Assembly: GCA_016190025.1 (NCBI GenBank) | Contig: JACPRG010000051.1 | Location: 1 to 48,841, forward strand | Reading direction: 5' to 3' | Source of the DNA: Candidatus Tectimicrobiota bacterium | Lineage (GTDB): Bacteria; UBA8248; JACPRG01 | Length of the DNA: 48,841 nt | Part shown: positions 1-8,016 of the stretch, piece by piece | How the letters are laid out: each line of letters begins with the position of its first letter | Numbering within the stretch: position 1 is the stretch's first letter | Position numbers and translations under genes: made by a program | The notes under the pieces: generated by a model | The model's database searches: none | Seen by the model: only the letters and a program-made list of their open reading frames with translations | Told to the model about the DNA's origin: nothing

Positions 1-543
1 CCAGTAGGTCGTCGCGGAGACCAGGACCGCCGGCGAGCGGCGGACGGAGGGCTCCCCCCCGCTCGCGCGGATCAGGCGGGGGCGATGGTCGCCCCTCCGG
101 AGCCCGCGCAGGGAGAAGTCGTGGGGACCGAAGTGATAGACGCCCGCCTCCAGGCCGGGGAGGTCGCCGCAGACCAGGTACAGGTCGATATGATAGAGGG
201 CGCCGGTGCAGGCCGCCGCGCGGTAGTACATCTCGCCGCTGCCGGGATAGGTGAACTTCTTCGTGATCCCGGCCGAGAGCAGGAAGAGGTGCCCCAGGAC
301 GCCCAGACCCGGAATGCAGGGGCCGGCCGGTTCCGTTGCGTCGGCCGAGAGGGTCGCCAGGGCCTCCCCCTGGGGCGCCGGGACCTCCGTGGGGAGGGGG
401 ATCGGCTTGAGGTCCGGATAGACCTTGAAGGGGAACGGCTGGTTCTCCCAGTCCAGGAAGTGAGGGTCCGCCCGGATGCTCTCGCGGGAGTGCTTGGTGG
501 CGTTGTGGTACTTCCAGGTTTGCTCCAGGTCCCGGTTGTTCAC
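1..543 (-). CDS. SagB-type dehydrogenase / nitroreductase-fold protein (N-terminal part, cut by window edge)
   Basis: The first 181 codons are visible, starting at a GTG at 541-543 with a good AGGGGGG Shine-Dalgarno a few bases upstream. The N-terminus reads NNRDLEQTWKYHNATKHS and is followed by LDWENQPFPFKVYPDL, the typical entry sequence of the SagB/ThcOx family of flavin-dependent oxidoreductases. The central part (GSGEMYYRAAACTGALYHIDLY) matches the family's nitroreductase fold. Members act as azoline oxidases in peptide natural product clusters, but many, probably including this one, are stand-alone proteins of unknown substrate. No precursor peptide or cyclodehydratase gene is seen in the visible flank. 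It lies 68 bp behind the Rieske gene on the same strand. The C-terminus and the rest of the gene lie outside the window. Confidence 0.75.
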   Translation of the reverse strand, partial: MNNRDLEQTWKYHNATKHSRESIRADPHFLDWENQPFPFKVYPDLKPIPLPTEVPAPQGEALATLSADATEPAGPCIPGLGVLGHLFLLSAGITKKFTYPGSGEMYYRAAACTGALYHIDLYLVCGDLPGLEAGVYHFGPHDFSLRGLRRGDHRPRLIRASGGEPSVRRSPAVLVSATTYW

Positions 544-611
544 GAATCCCCCCTGGGAAACTCGGTCGGTCGTACCTCCTCCCCTCCGGCGCCGTTGAGA
601 AGACCCCTCCC

Positions 612-920
612 TCAGACCTCGATTTCGATGTCGTCGCCCGAGACGCGGACGTTGTAGGAGGCGACGCCGGCCGAGGCGGGGGGAGAGAGGACATCGCCGC
701 TTCTGATGTTGAACTGGGCGCCGTGCCAGGGGCAGGTCACCTCGTTCCCTTCGACCTCCCCCTCGGAGAGCGGCCCTCCCCGGTGCGGACAGGTGTCGTC
801 GATGGCGCAGTAGCCGTCTTCCGTGCGAAACAGGGCAATCTTTTTGTCGCCGACCTCCACGCACATTCCGGAGTGCTCCGAGAGCTCGCCCGTCTTCGCC
901 ACCTTCACAAACTCGCCCAT
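612..920 (-). CDS. Rieske-type [2Fe-2S] ferredoxin, small soluble
   Basis: A 102-residue protein with one Rieske domain. The cluster ligands are visible as CPHRGG (Cys44, His46) and CPWHGAQF (Cys63, His66). There is no signal peptide or membrane anchor, so it resembles the NirD/BphA3-like soluble ferredoxins that carry electrons to oxygenases or reductases in the cytoplasm. I chose the ATG at 918-920, preceded by GGGGGTGG, over longer in-frame upstream starts because homology begins at GEFVKVAKTGEL. A TATAAT-like hexamer lies further upstream. The SagB-like gene follows on the same strand and is a possible redox partner; this is inference from adjacency only. Confidence 0.88.
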   Translation of the reverse strand: MGEFVKVAKTGELSEHSGMCVEVGDKKIALFRTEDGYCAIDDTCPHRGGPLSEGEVEGNEVTCPWHGAQFNIRSGDVLSPPASAGVASYNVRVSGDDIEIEV

Positions 921-1075
921 GATCCACCCCCCGTTGATTCCGGCCGGAAGACCCGGTTCCCGGCTTCGTTGATCCAAACCCCCGGTTGTGCCCTGAGGCG
1001 CAGCCCGGCGCCTTTTCGCCGGCCAGGCCCCAAACAGGCGGAGAGCGCTTTCGGGCACATCAGGTTCTTTCTTTC

Positions 1076-1081
1076 ATTATA
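1076..1081 (-). promoter_or_regulatory. Possible -10 element for the Rieske gene
   Basis: A perfect TATAAT on the minus strand lies 155 bp upstream of the Rieske start and just downstream (on that strand) of the terminator of the preceding operon, a sensible place for a promoter. No convincing -35 hexamer is present at 16-18 bp, so this is weak. The rest of the 921-1232 gap holds only this site and the terminator hairpin. Confidence 0.35.
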
Positions 1082-1133
1082 GGACAGGTCCCGCCCCGGA
1101 GTGGGCCGGGTTGGCCGTCTTTCGCGCTTTGAA

Positions 1134-1169
1134 AAAAGAAGGGGCCGCCCGAGGGCGGCCCCTTCTTTT
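1134..1169. terminator. Bidirectional rho-independent terminator
   Basis: A perfect 16-bp stem (1134-1149 with 1154-1169, loop CGAG) with a GC-rich core, flanked by an A-run on the left and a T-run on the right, so it can work on both strands. On the minus strand it lies about 65 bp after the stop of the oxidoreductase beta gene and ends with a run of Ts, so it very probably ends that operon and isolates it from the Rieske/SagB genes. Confidence 0.9.
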
Positions 1170-1232
1170 CGCGCAGAGGAACCTTCCGGGGCCGGAGGCT
1201 CGTTTTCAGAAAGCCCCCGGGGAGACCCCCGG

Positions 1233-2234
1233 TCAATCCTTGACGATGGGGATGGCGCCGGGGACCATCCACTTCTCCCACTGCTCGTCCACCTTTTTCT
1301 GGAAGTACTCGTAATCCTCTTCCTTGAAGTGGGCGAAGCGGCCCTGCTTTCCCAGGTACTCCCGGACGGGCTTGCGCTTCTTGTAGCCCTTGATGAGGTC
1401 CCGGGTGGGCTGCTGGAATGTGATCTTCCCGTCCTCGTAGGAAAAGAGCGGCCAGATGCCGGTCTCTACCGCCAGCTCGCCCAGTTGGTGGGAGAAGTAG
1501 GGGTCGTAGTCCCAGCCCTTGGGGCAGGGGTCCAGGGTGTGGATGAAGGCCGGCCCCGGTGTGCTGAGGCCCTTGCGGACCTTGTCGATGAGGTCCGTGG
1601 GATAGGAGGCGTCCGCCGTGGCCACGAAGCGGCACTCGGGGTGCCCGACCGCCATCATGCCCGCCATGTTCTTTTTCCACCGGGTGTGGAGGATGCGGTG
1701 CTTCTTGCCCGGCGGGCTGAAGGTGGTGTTCACGCCCCAGGGCGAGCCGCCCGACACCTGGATGTCCGTGTTGGCGTAGGACTCGTTGTCGTACAGGATG
1801 ATGAGCAGGTTGTACTCGGTGTGCTGGAGGGCGGCCGAGATGGCCGAGACCCCCATGTCCATCCCCCCGCCGTCCCCGCAGAAGGCGATGACGTTGATGG
1901 GCTCTTCCTGGATCTTCCCCTTGCGCATCAGGGCGCGCAGGCCTGCCGCGGTGCCGGTCGCGGCCGAGCCCGAGGAGCCGAGCTGGGTGTGCATCCACGG
2001 CACCACCCACGGCGTGGAGTAGTAGGTGGTGTTGGCCACGTACATGCAGCCGGTGCTCCCCAGGACGATGGTCCGGGGGCCCGCGGCCTTGGCCATGAGC
2101 TTCATCACCAGGGCGGACTCGCAACCCTGGCACGTGCGGTGGCCGGACGTGAAGTACTCCTCCACCAGTTTGAGGGGGATGCTCTTGAGCTTCTTGACCG
2201 GTTCGAGGACCTGGGTCCCGACCTCTTCCGCCAT
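1233..2234 (-). CDS. 2-oxoacid:ferredoxin oxidoreductase beta subunit, probable oxalate oxidoreductase
   Basis: A 333-residue TPP-binding beta subunit of the pyruvate:ferredoxin oxidoreductase superfamily. Visible are CQGC near residue 27 and a later DPCPKGW, which together suit a [4Fe-4S] site, and the thiamine pyrophosphate motif GDGGGMDMG ending at DNESYANT. The enzyme decarboxylates a 2-oxoacid on TPP and passes electrons through the [4Fe-4S] clusters to ferredoxin. Start ATG at 2232-2234, only 5 bp after the alpha gene stop, so the two are translationally coupled. It is the last gene of a gamma/delta-alpha-beta operon and is followed by a strong terminator. The substrate call rests on the alpha subunit; pyruvate or another 2-oxoacid remains possible from this chain alone. 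Confidence 0.85.
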   Translation of the reverse strand: MAEEVGTQVLEPVKKLKSIPLKLVEEYFTSGHRTCQGCESALVMKLMAKAAGPRTIVLGSTGCMYVANTTYYSTPWVVPWMHTQLGSSGSAATGTAAGLRALMRKGKIQEEPINVIAFCGDGGGMDMGVSAISAALQHTEYNLLIILYDNESYANTDIQVSGGSPWGVNTTFSPPGKKHRILHTRWKKNMAGMMAVGHPECRFVATADASYPTDLIDKVRKGLSTPGPAFIHTLDPCPKGWDYDPYFSHQLGELAVETGIWPLFSYEDGKITFQQPTRDLIKGYKKRKPVREYLGKQGRFAHFKEEDYEYFQKKVDEQWEKWMVPGAIPIVKD

Positions 2235-2239
2235 TTTCC

Positions 2240-3454
2240 TCACTCCCTCACGTCGACCCAGCGGACGGCGGCCTCGGGCTTCCCGGACGCCGCCGCAGCC
2301 AGGGTCTGGTTGATCATCTCCTCCGTCGACTCCAGGGTCACCTCGCGGCCGCCGAGTCCGGCGATGAAGCCCAGGACGGCGGGGCGGGAGGCGGCGTCGT
2401 AAAGGGCGGACCGGATCTCCGTGTACAAAACGCCGCCGCAGAACGGCGAGCCGAACGAGTAGTCCCGGTCGATGATGCCCGCGGCCCTGAACTTCCCCAG
2501 GCACTCCCGTATCGGCTCGGTCCCGAAGGGGCGGAACCACTTGATGCGGACGAAGCCGATCTTCTTGCCCGCCTCCCGGGCCTTGCGGACGGCCACCCGG
2601 ACGGGCAGCGCGAGCGTTCCCATGCCCACGAGCACGGCCTCGGCGCCCTCGGTCATGTACTCCTCGTAATAGGGCGAGTCGCCGCCCCGGCCGAACCTGG
2701 CCCGGAAGTCCGCGTGGGCCTCCTCCAGGACGCCCCGGGCGCGCTTCATGCCCCCGTCGCTCTGTTTGCGCATCTCCATCAGCCAGTCCTCGTTGACCTG
2801 GGGCGCGATGGTGATGGGGTTGTCGGGGTGGAGCCGCAGCTCGGCCCGGTCGTAGGGGGGCAGGTAGTCGGCCACGGACTCCTTGTCGGGCACCTTGACC
2901 AGGTGCTGGCTGTGGGTGAGGAACGCCCCGTCCGTGGCGATGGCGCAGGGGAGCATGACCTTTCGGTTTTCCGCCACCCGGAAGGCCATCAGGGCGGTGT
3001 CCAGGGCCTCCTGGGCGGTGTCCACCCAGGTGAGCATCCAGCCCAGGTCGCGGACGGCCAGGGCGTCGTTGTGCTCGCAGCCGAAGGCCCCCGGGTCGTC
3101 CAGGGCGCGGTTGCCCACCATGGCCACCACGGGGAGGCGGAGCCCCGCCGTCACGGCCAGCGCCTCCATGGCGTAGAACCAGCCCACGCCGCTGCTGCCG
3201 GTGAAGACCCGGGCCCCCACGGCCGAGGCGTGCTTGACGATCTCGAACTGGGAGTGCTCGCTCTCCGCCACGATGTAATCGGCGTCCATGTCGCCGTTGG
3301 CGATCATCTTGGCGACGAACTGCATGACGGTGTCGTAGGGCCGGATGGGATAAGCGGTGATGACGTCCACGTCGGCCAGGCGGCACGCGTGGGCGATGGC
3401 CTCGCTGCCGCTGATCAGCTCCTCCCGTTCGAGGACTGCGGTCTCAGGCGCCAT
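2240..3454 (-). CDS. 2-oxoacid:ferredoxin oxidoreductase alpha subunit, probable oxalate oxidoreductase
   Basis: A 404-residue alpha subunit with the pyrimidine-binding domain (about 1-240) and the transketolase C-terminal-like domain (about 260-375). Where pyruvate oxidoreductases have YPITP, this protein has YPIRPY with Arg38. A second arginine (Arg116) starts RALDDPGAFG, with Asp119 and Phe124. The spacing equals that of Arg31, Arg109, Asp112 and Phe117, which I recall from the Moorella oxalate oxidoreductase structure as the oxalate-binding and switch-loop residues. The inferred reaction is oxalate to 2 CO2 with reduction of ferredoxin. The start ATG (3452-3454) overlaps the gamma/delta gene by 11 bp. 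A related acid with two carboxylates cannot be excluded. Confidence 0.85.
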   Translation of the reverse strand: MAPETAVLEREELISGSEAIAHACRLADVDVITAYPIRPYDTVMQFVAKMIANGDMDADYIVAESEHSQFEIVKHASAVGARVFTGSSGVGWFYAMEALAVTAGLRLPVVAMVGNRALDDPGAFGCEHNDALAVRDLGWMLTWVDTAQEALDTALMAFRVAENRKVMLPCAIATDGAFLTHSQHLVKVPDKESVADYLPPYDRAELRLHPDNPITIAPQVNEDWLMEMRKQSDGGMKRARGVLEEAHADFRARFGRGGDSPYYEEYMTEGAEAVLVGMGTLALPVRVAVRKAREAGKKIGFVRIKWFRPFGTEPIRECLGKFRAAGIIDRDYSFGSPFCGGVLYTEIRSALYDAASRPAVLGFIAGLGGREVTLESTEEMINQTLAAAASGKPEAAVRWVDVRE

Positions 3455-4589
3455 GGTGAGCTCCTCCGAAGACCGGCGAGAGGCCGGTCACAGGGTGGCG
3501 GTTTTCAACGCGGCCCCGGGCCACGACGCCGGCCCGCCACTTCTCGTATTCCTTCGAGTCTTTCTTGTACCTCTCGAACTGGCTGTTCCGGTCCGTGAAT
3601 TCCGTCTCGTTGACCATCACGATGCAATCCGACACCGGGCAGATCTGCTCGCAGACCCCGCAGCCGCAGCAGGCCTCCATGTTGGCGTCGTAGTAGTATT
3701 CGGGCGTGACGTCGAAGCAGGAGTCCGGGCAGGCGATCCAGCACAGGGTGCACTTGGTGCACGTGGCGAAGTTGACCACCGGCCGCATGGTCCGGGTGCT
3801 CCACTTCTTGAAGTAGGGGTTGCGGCCGGGCTGATAGCCCCCCTCTTCCCCGCGGAAGCCGCCGCCGACCTCGATCCCCCGGACCACCAGCCCTTCCTCC
3901 ATGTTCTTCCAGCCGGGCTTGTCGAACCGGAAAGGCTCTTCCTGCTGGCCCTCTCCGGGAGGGACGGTCCTCGGGTGGGCGTCCTCATAGGAGGCGTGGG
4001 CCGACTCCACCAGGGCGTCGTCGTTCTTGAGGTTCTCGCGGATGGTTTTCTCGATGGCCGCCAGGCTGGCCAGTTGGGGGCAGACCTTCGCCACGGCGCC
4101 CAGGATTCGCGCGTCGGTGTGGTCCTCCTTGTAAACCCACAGGCCCGCGAAGCTGGCCTCCCCGTCCACGATGCAGAGCTGGTAGGGGACGTCTTTCTTG
4201 TGGATGTGCCGGATGAGCTCCTCGGGCTTCTTCTTGGAGGTGACGAGAAGCACCCCGTTCTCCTGGGTCAGGGCGTTGATGGGCTGAAGGCCGTACCAGC
4301 CCCAGGATTCGATGCCCTTGCACAGGGTGTCGTCCACCACGATGGAGACGTCCACGCTCTTCGGTTCGTACTTGGCGGCCACCTCTTCCAGCTCTTCGGG
4401 GCTGTCCGCGATGTAGGCGAACTGCTTGGCCGGTATCCCGTTCCGCTCGGGCGAGTCCCCGTAGCGGCCGAAGGAGATCCCGATCTTTCCCGCTTTTCTC
4501 GCGGCGAAGACCAGGGAGCGGCTGATCTTGGACGCCAGCTGCTTCTGGAAGATCCCGCGGTAGACGATTTCAATGGCGACGATGCTCAC
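3444..4589 (-). CDS. 2-oxoacid:ferredoxin oxidoreductase fused gamma-delta subunit (2[4Fe-4S] domain)
   Basis: A 381-residue fusion. Residues 1-190 are the gamma domain (MSIVAIEIVYRGIFQKQLAS onward), and about 265-330 form a bacterial ferredoxin (delta) domain with two [4Fe-4S] motifs, CTKCTLCWIACP and CCGCGVCEQICP. It would carry electrons from the TPP centre to external ferredoxin. A fused gamma-delta chain plus separate alpha and beta chains, in this gene order, is the arrangement I recall for Moorella oxalate oxidoreductase. The start is a GTG at 4587-4589 with GGGAG about 7 bp upstream. It is the first gene of the operon and lies 78 bp downstream of a FadR-type regulator on the same strand. 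Confidence 0.87.
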   Translation of the reverse strand: MSIVAIEIVYRGIFQKQLASKISRSLVFAARKAGKIGISFGRYGDSPERNGIPAKQFAYIADSPEELEEVAAKYEPKSVDVSIVVDDTLCKGIESWGWYGLQPINALTQENGVLLVTSKKKPEELIRHIHKKDVPYQLCIVDGEASFAGLWVYKEDHTDARILGAVAKVCPQLASLAAIEKTIRENLKNDDALVESAHASYEDAHPRTVPPGEGQQEEPFRFDKPGWKNMEEGLVVRGIEVGGGFRGEEGGYQPGRNPYFKKWSTRTMRPVVNFATCTKCTLCWIACPDSCFDVTPEYYYDANMEACCGCGVCEQICPVSDCIVMVNETEFTDRNSQFERYKKDSKEYEKWRAGVVARGRVENRHPVTGLSPVFGGAHHGA

Positions 4590-4667
4590 CGTCTGTTCTC
4601 CCGCATGGGGTGGTATTGAACCGGCAGAACGGGGGGAAGGCTCCTGGCTCGGCCGGGGCCGCGCGCG

Positions 4668-5465
4668 TCACTTGCGTCCCCGCCCGGCCCGGCTCTGGCT
4701 CGGGCCGTTGGAACGCGCGGCCGAGGCGGGTCGGCCTGCGCGGCCTTCCTCCTCGCTGTCGGCGGACAACTCCTCCAGGTTCTTTCTGACGAATTCCTCC
4801 ACGACGGCCAGGTGCTCGTCCATGGCGGCGCGGGCCGTCTGGGTGTCGCCCCGGAGAATGGCCTGCAGGACCTTGGAATGGCCGTGGAAAGAGCGTTTGG
4901 GGCGCCCCCCGGTCTGGAAGCCGGGGTCCCGTGTCTTCCGCAGCAGGTCGTGGATCCCGTCGATCAGCCGCAGGAGCACCTGGTTGCGGGCCACGCGGGC
5001 GATGGTCAGGTGGAATTCCACGTCGGCCTCCGCCCCCGTCTCCCCGCGGGACACCAGCTGGCCGTGGCGCTTCACGATGGCCTCGAGCTCGCTCTTTTCC
5101 TCCTCCGTCGCCCGCTCGGCGGCGAGGCCCGCCAAGTAAGGCTCGATGAGCCGGCGGGCCTCGAAGATCTCCCGGAGGTTGTCCTGCTCCTGCAGGATGG
5201 CCAGCGCCAGGGGCTGGATCAGGTTTTCGACGCGGCTCGTCCGGACGTACGTCCCGCTTCCCACGCGGCTTTCCACGAGGCCCAGGGATTCCAGGACGCA
5301 GATGGCCTCTCTCACCGAGGCCCGGCTTACGTTGAAGGCCTCGACCAGGTCTCTTTCGGGGGGAAGGCGGTCCCCGCTTTTCAGTTGCCCCTGGGCGATC
5401 AGGTCCTGGACCTGGGTGACGATGGCCTCATAGACCCGGTTCTTCTTGACCTCTTGGAGCTGCAA
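4668..5465 (-). CDS. GntR-family (FadR subfamily) transcriptional regulator
   Basis: A winged-helix N-terminal domain (DRLPPERDLVEAFNVSRASVREAICVLESLGL...GSGTYV) followed by an all-helical FCD ligand domain (REIFEARRLIEPYLAGLAAERA...DVEFHLTIARVARN) of the kind that binds small carboxylates through a metal site. The C-terminal about 35 residues are a low-complexity basic tail. I chose the TTG at 5463-5465 because AAGGGGAG sits 5 bp upstream; an in-frame TTG at 5532-5534 would add 23 unconserved residues. It lies directly upstream of the oxidoreductase operon on the same strand, so it probably controls that operon and perhaps itself, with oxalate or a related acid as a plausible ligand (inference). 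Confidence 0.85.
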   Translation of the reverse strand: MQLQEVKKNRVYEAIVTQVQDLIAQGQLKSGDRLPPERDLVEAFNVSRASVREAICVLESLGLVESRVGSGTYVRTSRVENLIQPLALAILQEQDNLREIFEARRLIEPYLAGLAAERATEEEKSELEAIVKRHGQLVSRGETGAEADVEFHLTIARVARNQVLLRLIDGIHDLLRKTRDPGFQTGGRPKRSFHGHSKVLQAILRGDTQTARAAMDEHLAVVEEFVRKNLEELSADSEEEGRAGRPASAARSNGPSQSRAGRGRK

Positions 5466-5969
5466 GGAGACTCCCCTTTTTTCCCGACCGGTCCGCGGGC
5501 CGGGGGTGAACGCATCGGGGAATTGGCCTGACAACTAGAATACCTTTACCAATTTTCCGGACGCTCGTCAAGGGCTTTTGGGGGGATTCCCGGATTTTTT
5601 ACCGCGCTCCGGGATATTTCTGTTTTTGAGGCTGCAAAGGCGCCCTCCGGCCCGAGGCGAGCCCGACGCGGGGTGGATACCGGCGTATACAGTCCCGCCG
5701 GGGGTTCGTCTTTTTCGGGCTCCCGCGAGAGGGCGCCGCCGGGGACCGATCCCCCGGCCGGGCTTTGACCTCCGTCTTGCCCGGATTGGGGCGCTCTTGC
5801 CCCGGCGGCCGCCTCATCCGGGACCCTCGGTCGCCTGCGATTGTTTGGCTGGCCGGGGGCTGGTTTTCCAACGGGTTCCCCGACAAGGCGGGGGCGCATC
5901 GCGTATGATTTGCGGGATGGTTCAACCGGCTGATTTTGCGCCGCACGACCGGAAGAGAGGAGAATCTCC
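5466..5969. other. Intergenic region between divergent GntR regulator and oxidase-like gene
   Basis: About 500 bp with no convincing gene; the open frames in it have no recognisable sequence. At the left end (5521-5555) is an AT-richer patch reading TTGGTAAAGGTATTCTAG on the minus strand, which could hold the promoter or operator of the GntR gene, but I find no clean palindrome. At the right end a plus-strand promoter candidate is listed separately. Confidence 0.5.
5880..5909 (+). promoter_or_regulatory. Candidate sigma-70 promoter for the oxidase-like gene
   Basis: CCGACA (-35, 4 of 6 to consensus) and TATGAT (-10 at 5904-5909, 5 of 6) are separated by 18 bp. The predicted transcript start near 5916 leaves a 54-nt leader before the ATG at 5970. 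Confidence 0.45.
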
Positions 5970-6413
5970 ATGCCCGATGTAAGCCGCCTGTTCGTCAAGA
6001 CCAGTTTGGTTTTTTTCGTGCTGACTTTCGTGTCCGGCGGTGTGCTTCTTGCATACCAGTCGTTCGGCCGGGTGGGGGTGCCCTGGGCGTTTATCGTGTC
6101 CCACACCCACGCCGGCTTGGTGGGATGGCTGGGCCTGATGGTGATGGGGGTGGCGTATTGGATGTTCCCCCTGGACAAGAAGCGGTTCGAGGAGGGACGC
6201 GGGAGGTATCACCGGGCCGTGGCCCTCACGAACTACTGGCTGGTGTGCGGGGGATTGGTGCTTCGCATCCTCCTCGAACTCGTTGCGGGAAGAGGTGTGG
6301 GAGGCCTGTGGGGCGGCCTTCTGGCTTTTGCTGGAATCGCCCAGGCGGTGGGGGTGTTGATCTTCGTGTGGGAGATCTGGTCCCGGGTCCGGGGGATCGG
6401 AGCGGGCTCCTGA
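5970..6413 (+). CDS. Small haem-copper-oxidase subunit I-like membrane protein
   Basis: A 147-residue integral membrane protein with four hydrophobic segments (about 10-30, 38-63, 84-107 and 113-138). The segment SHTHAGLVGWLGLMVMGVAYWMFP (His45 and His47) resembles helix II of cbb3/NorB-type oxidase subunit I, where a histidine binds low-spin haem. The rest of the catalytic subunit is absent, so it cannot be a complete oxidase. Short homologues of this kind are usually annotated as cytochrome oxidase subunit I-like proteins of unknown role. A purine-rich GAGAGGAG precedes the ATG. No other respiratory gene is adjacent; a transcript of its own is likely. Confidence 0.6.
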   Translation: MPDVSRLFVKTSLVFFVLTFVSGGVLLAYQSFGRVGVPWAFIVSHTHAGLVGWLGLMVMGVAYWMFPLDKKRFEEGRGRYHRAVALTNYWLVCGGLVLRILLELVAGRGVGGLWGGLLAFAGIAQAVGVLIFVWEIWSRVRGIGAGS

Positions 6414-6482
6414 GCCGGCGGGCTTGTGCCGCGGGAAGACGCGGGACGCCCGTGGCGCCTGGGTGACAAGTTCGGTGGAGAT

Positions 6483-6511
6483 TTGTTGGCGGAGGGCATA
6501 AAAAGTATAGG
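6483..6511 (+). promoter_or_regulatory. Candidate promoter of the mla operon
   Basis: TTGTTG and TATAGG are separated by exactly 17 bp in an A/T-richer island (CATAAAAAGTATAGG) within GC-rich DNA, 140 bp before mlaE. The match to consensus is moderate (3 of 6 and 4 of 6). Confidence 0.35.
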
Positions 6512-6652
6512 AATGCGGGGATTCGCTCTGGGGAGGCCGCGGGTGAAGGCGCAAATCGGCCTTGAGGGGCGCTCGCCAGCTCGACACAGCAAAGGACTCT
6601 TTCCCGGTCGCAGGAGGGGGGGCCGGTTGAACAAAGGTGGGGACGCCAGGCG

Positions 6653-7414
6653 TTGATCAGGCGACTTGGGGCACGGGGGATCTTCGTCCTCCGGGAACTG
6701 GGCCGGATGTTTCTTTTTCTCCTCGACGGCGTGCGGGGAGCTTTTTGTCCTCCTTTTCGCCCCCGCCTCATCCTCAAGCATGTCTACTTCATCGGCGTCC
6801 GTTCCCTCGTGGTCATCACGCTGACGGCCCTTTTCACTGGGATGGTGCTCAGCCTGCAGGGGTACTACACCCTGCGCCAATTCGGCTCCGAGGGCCTGTT
6901 GGGTTCGGCGGTGGCGCTGAGCCTCATCCGGGAACTGGGGCCGGTGCTTTCGGCGCTGATGGTGACGGCGAGGGCCGGCTCCGCCATCACGGCGGAGATC
7001 GGGATCATGGCCATTACCGAGCAGATCGACGCCCTGCGGGCCATGGCGGTCAACCCGATGCGATACCTGGTCGTCCCCAAGCTTTTGGCCGCCCTGATCG
7101 CCGTGCCGCTGCTTTGCGCCATTTTCGACGTGGTCGGGATCGGCGGCGGTTATGTGATCGGCGTGAAGCTCCTGGGGATCAGTGAGGGGGCCTATTTTGG
7201 ACAAATGAAGGCCAGCGTGGTCTGGAGGGACGTCTACAGCGGCATTCTCAAGTCGGTCAGCTTCGGGCTGTTGCTGACCTGGGTTGCGTGTTATAAGGGC
7301 TACGTCGCGCGCCGCGGGGCCGAAGGCGTGGGCAAGGCGACGACCGAGTCCGTCGTGATGGCCTCCGTCTCGATCCTGGTGTGGGATTATTTCATGACTT
7401 CGATCCTGTTGTGA
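6653..7414 (+). CDS. mlaE: MlaE/YrbE-type ABC transporter permease (intermembrane phospholipid transport)
   Basis: A 253-residue permease with about five membrane segments and the family core SLVVITLTALFTGMVLSLQGYYTLRQFG...LSLIRELGPVLSALMVTARAGSAITAEIGIM...EQIDALRAM. The E/G-rich loop before EQIDALRAMAVNP is the coupling region that contacts the ATPase. It sits in the inner membrane and, with the MCE protein MlaD, moves phospholipids between the membranes. The start is a TTG at 6653 with only a weak ribosome site (AGGTGGGG about 12 bp upstream). The next gene, mlaD, follows after 13 bp. The usual ATPase gene mlaF is not between them nor elsewhere in the window. Confidence 0.9.
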   Translation: MIRRLGARGIFVLRELGRMFLFLLDGVRGAFCPPFRPRLILKHVYFIGVRSLVVITLTALFTGMVLSLQGYYTLRQFGSEGLLGSAVALSLIRELGPVLSALMVTARAGSAITAEIGIMAITEQIDALRAMAVNPMRYLVVPKLLAALIAVPLLCAIFDVVGIGGGYVIGVKLLGISEGAYFGQMKASVVWRDVYSGILKSVSFGLLLTWVACYKGYVARRGAEGVGKATTESVVMASVSILVWDYFMTSILL

Positions 7415-7427
7415 GGGGTCCGGTGCG

Positions 7428-7931
7428 GTGAAACAGTCCGTCGCGGAGACGACCGTCGGCGTATTCGTCCTGGCGGGGATGGCCGCCCTGGCCTATTTGG
7501 CGGTCTCGCTGGGCGACCTGCAGGTTTTCAAGGGGAAGAATTACAGCGTCTACGCGCTGTTCGACTCCGTTTCCGGTCTGAAAGACGGGGCCTCGGTGGA
7601 GGTGGCCGGGGTGGAGGTCGGCAAGGTGGAGCGGATCGTCCTGAGCGAGGACGACCGGGCGAGGGTCGCCATGCGCATCCGGGGGAACGTGAAGCTGACG
7701 GAGGACGTGATCGCCTCCATCCGGACGAAGGGCATCATCGGCGACCGGTACATCCGGTTGGAGCAGGGGGGGTCGGAAAGGTACATTCCAGCCGGGGGCC
7801 GCATCCGGGAAACCACCCCTCCCGTGGACATCGAGGAGCTGATCGGTCAGTTCATCTTCGGCCGTATCGACAAGAAGAAAGATGCGGAGCCCGAAGAGAA
7901 GCCTGGGGAGAAGAAGCCCGGGGAGAAATGA
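7428..7931 (+). CDS. mlaD: MCE-domain substrate-binding protein MlaD
   Basis: A 167-residue protein with an N-terminal membrane anchor (about residues 8-28, VGVFVLAGMAALAYLAVSLG) and one MCE domain (YSVYALFDSVSGLKDGASVEVAGVEVGKVERI, about 40-115). MlaD forms a hexameric ring on the periplasmic face of the permease and is the lipid conduit. The C-terminus is a charged tail of K/E/P repeats (KKDAEPEEKPGEKKPGEK). The start is GTG at 7428, 13 bp after mlaE, so the genes are co-transcribed. Confidence 0.92.
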   Translation: MKQSVAETTVGVFVLAGMAALAYLAVSLGDLQVFKGKNYSVYALFDSVSGLKDGASVEVAGVEVGKVERIVLSEDDRARVAMRIRGNVKLTEDVIASIRTKGIIGDRYIRLEQGGSERYIPAGGRIRETTPPVDIEELIGQFIFGRIDKKKDAEPEEKPGEKKPGEK

Positions 7932-8016
7932 TGTGCGAAGGCGGAGAGGAGGCGGGGAAGGCTTGGGCCTCAAGACGCGGGAAGGCCGGAGGAGTCAAGT
8001 CTCAGAGGAGCGACCA

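Noticed and set aside
2235..3386. An upstream extension of the oxidoreductase beta frame through the whole alpha gene
   Set aside because: The extension reads the alpha gene out of frame; homology to beta subunits begins at the ATG at 2232-2234, just after the alpha stop.
1..5465. A thiazole/oxazole-modified peptide cluster around the SagB-like gene
   Set aside because: No precursor peptide, cyclodehydratase or exporter is visible; a Rieske ferredoxin and an oxidoreductase operon follow instead.
7882..8016. A longer start for the TolC-like gene
   Set aside because: The extra 45 residues are basic low-complexity sequence; the ATG at 8017 has a ribosome site and begins a proper signal peptide.
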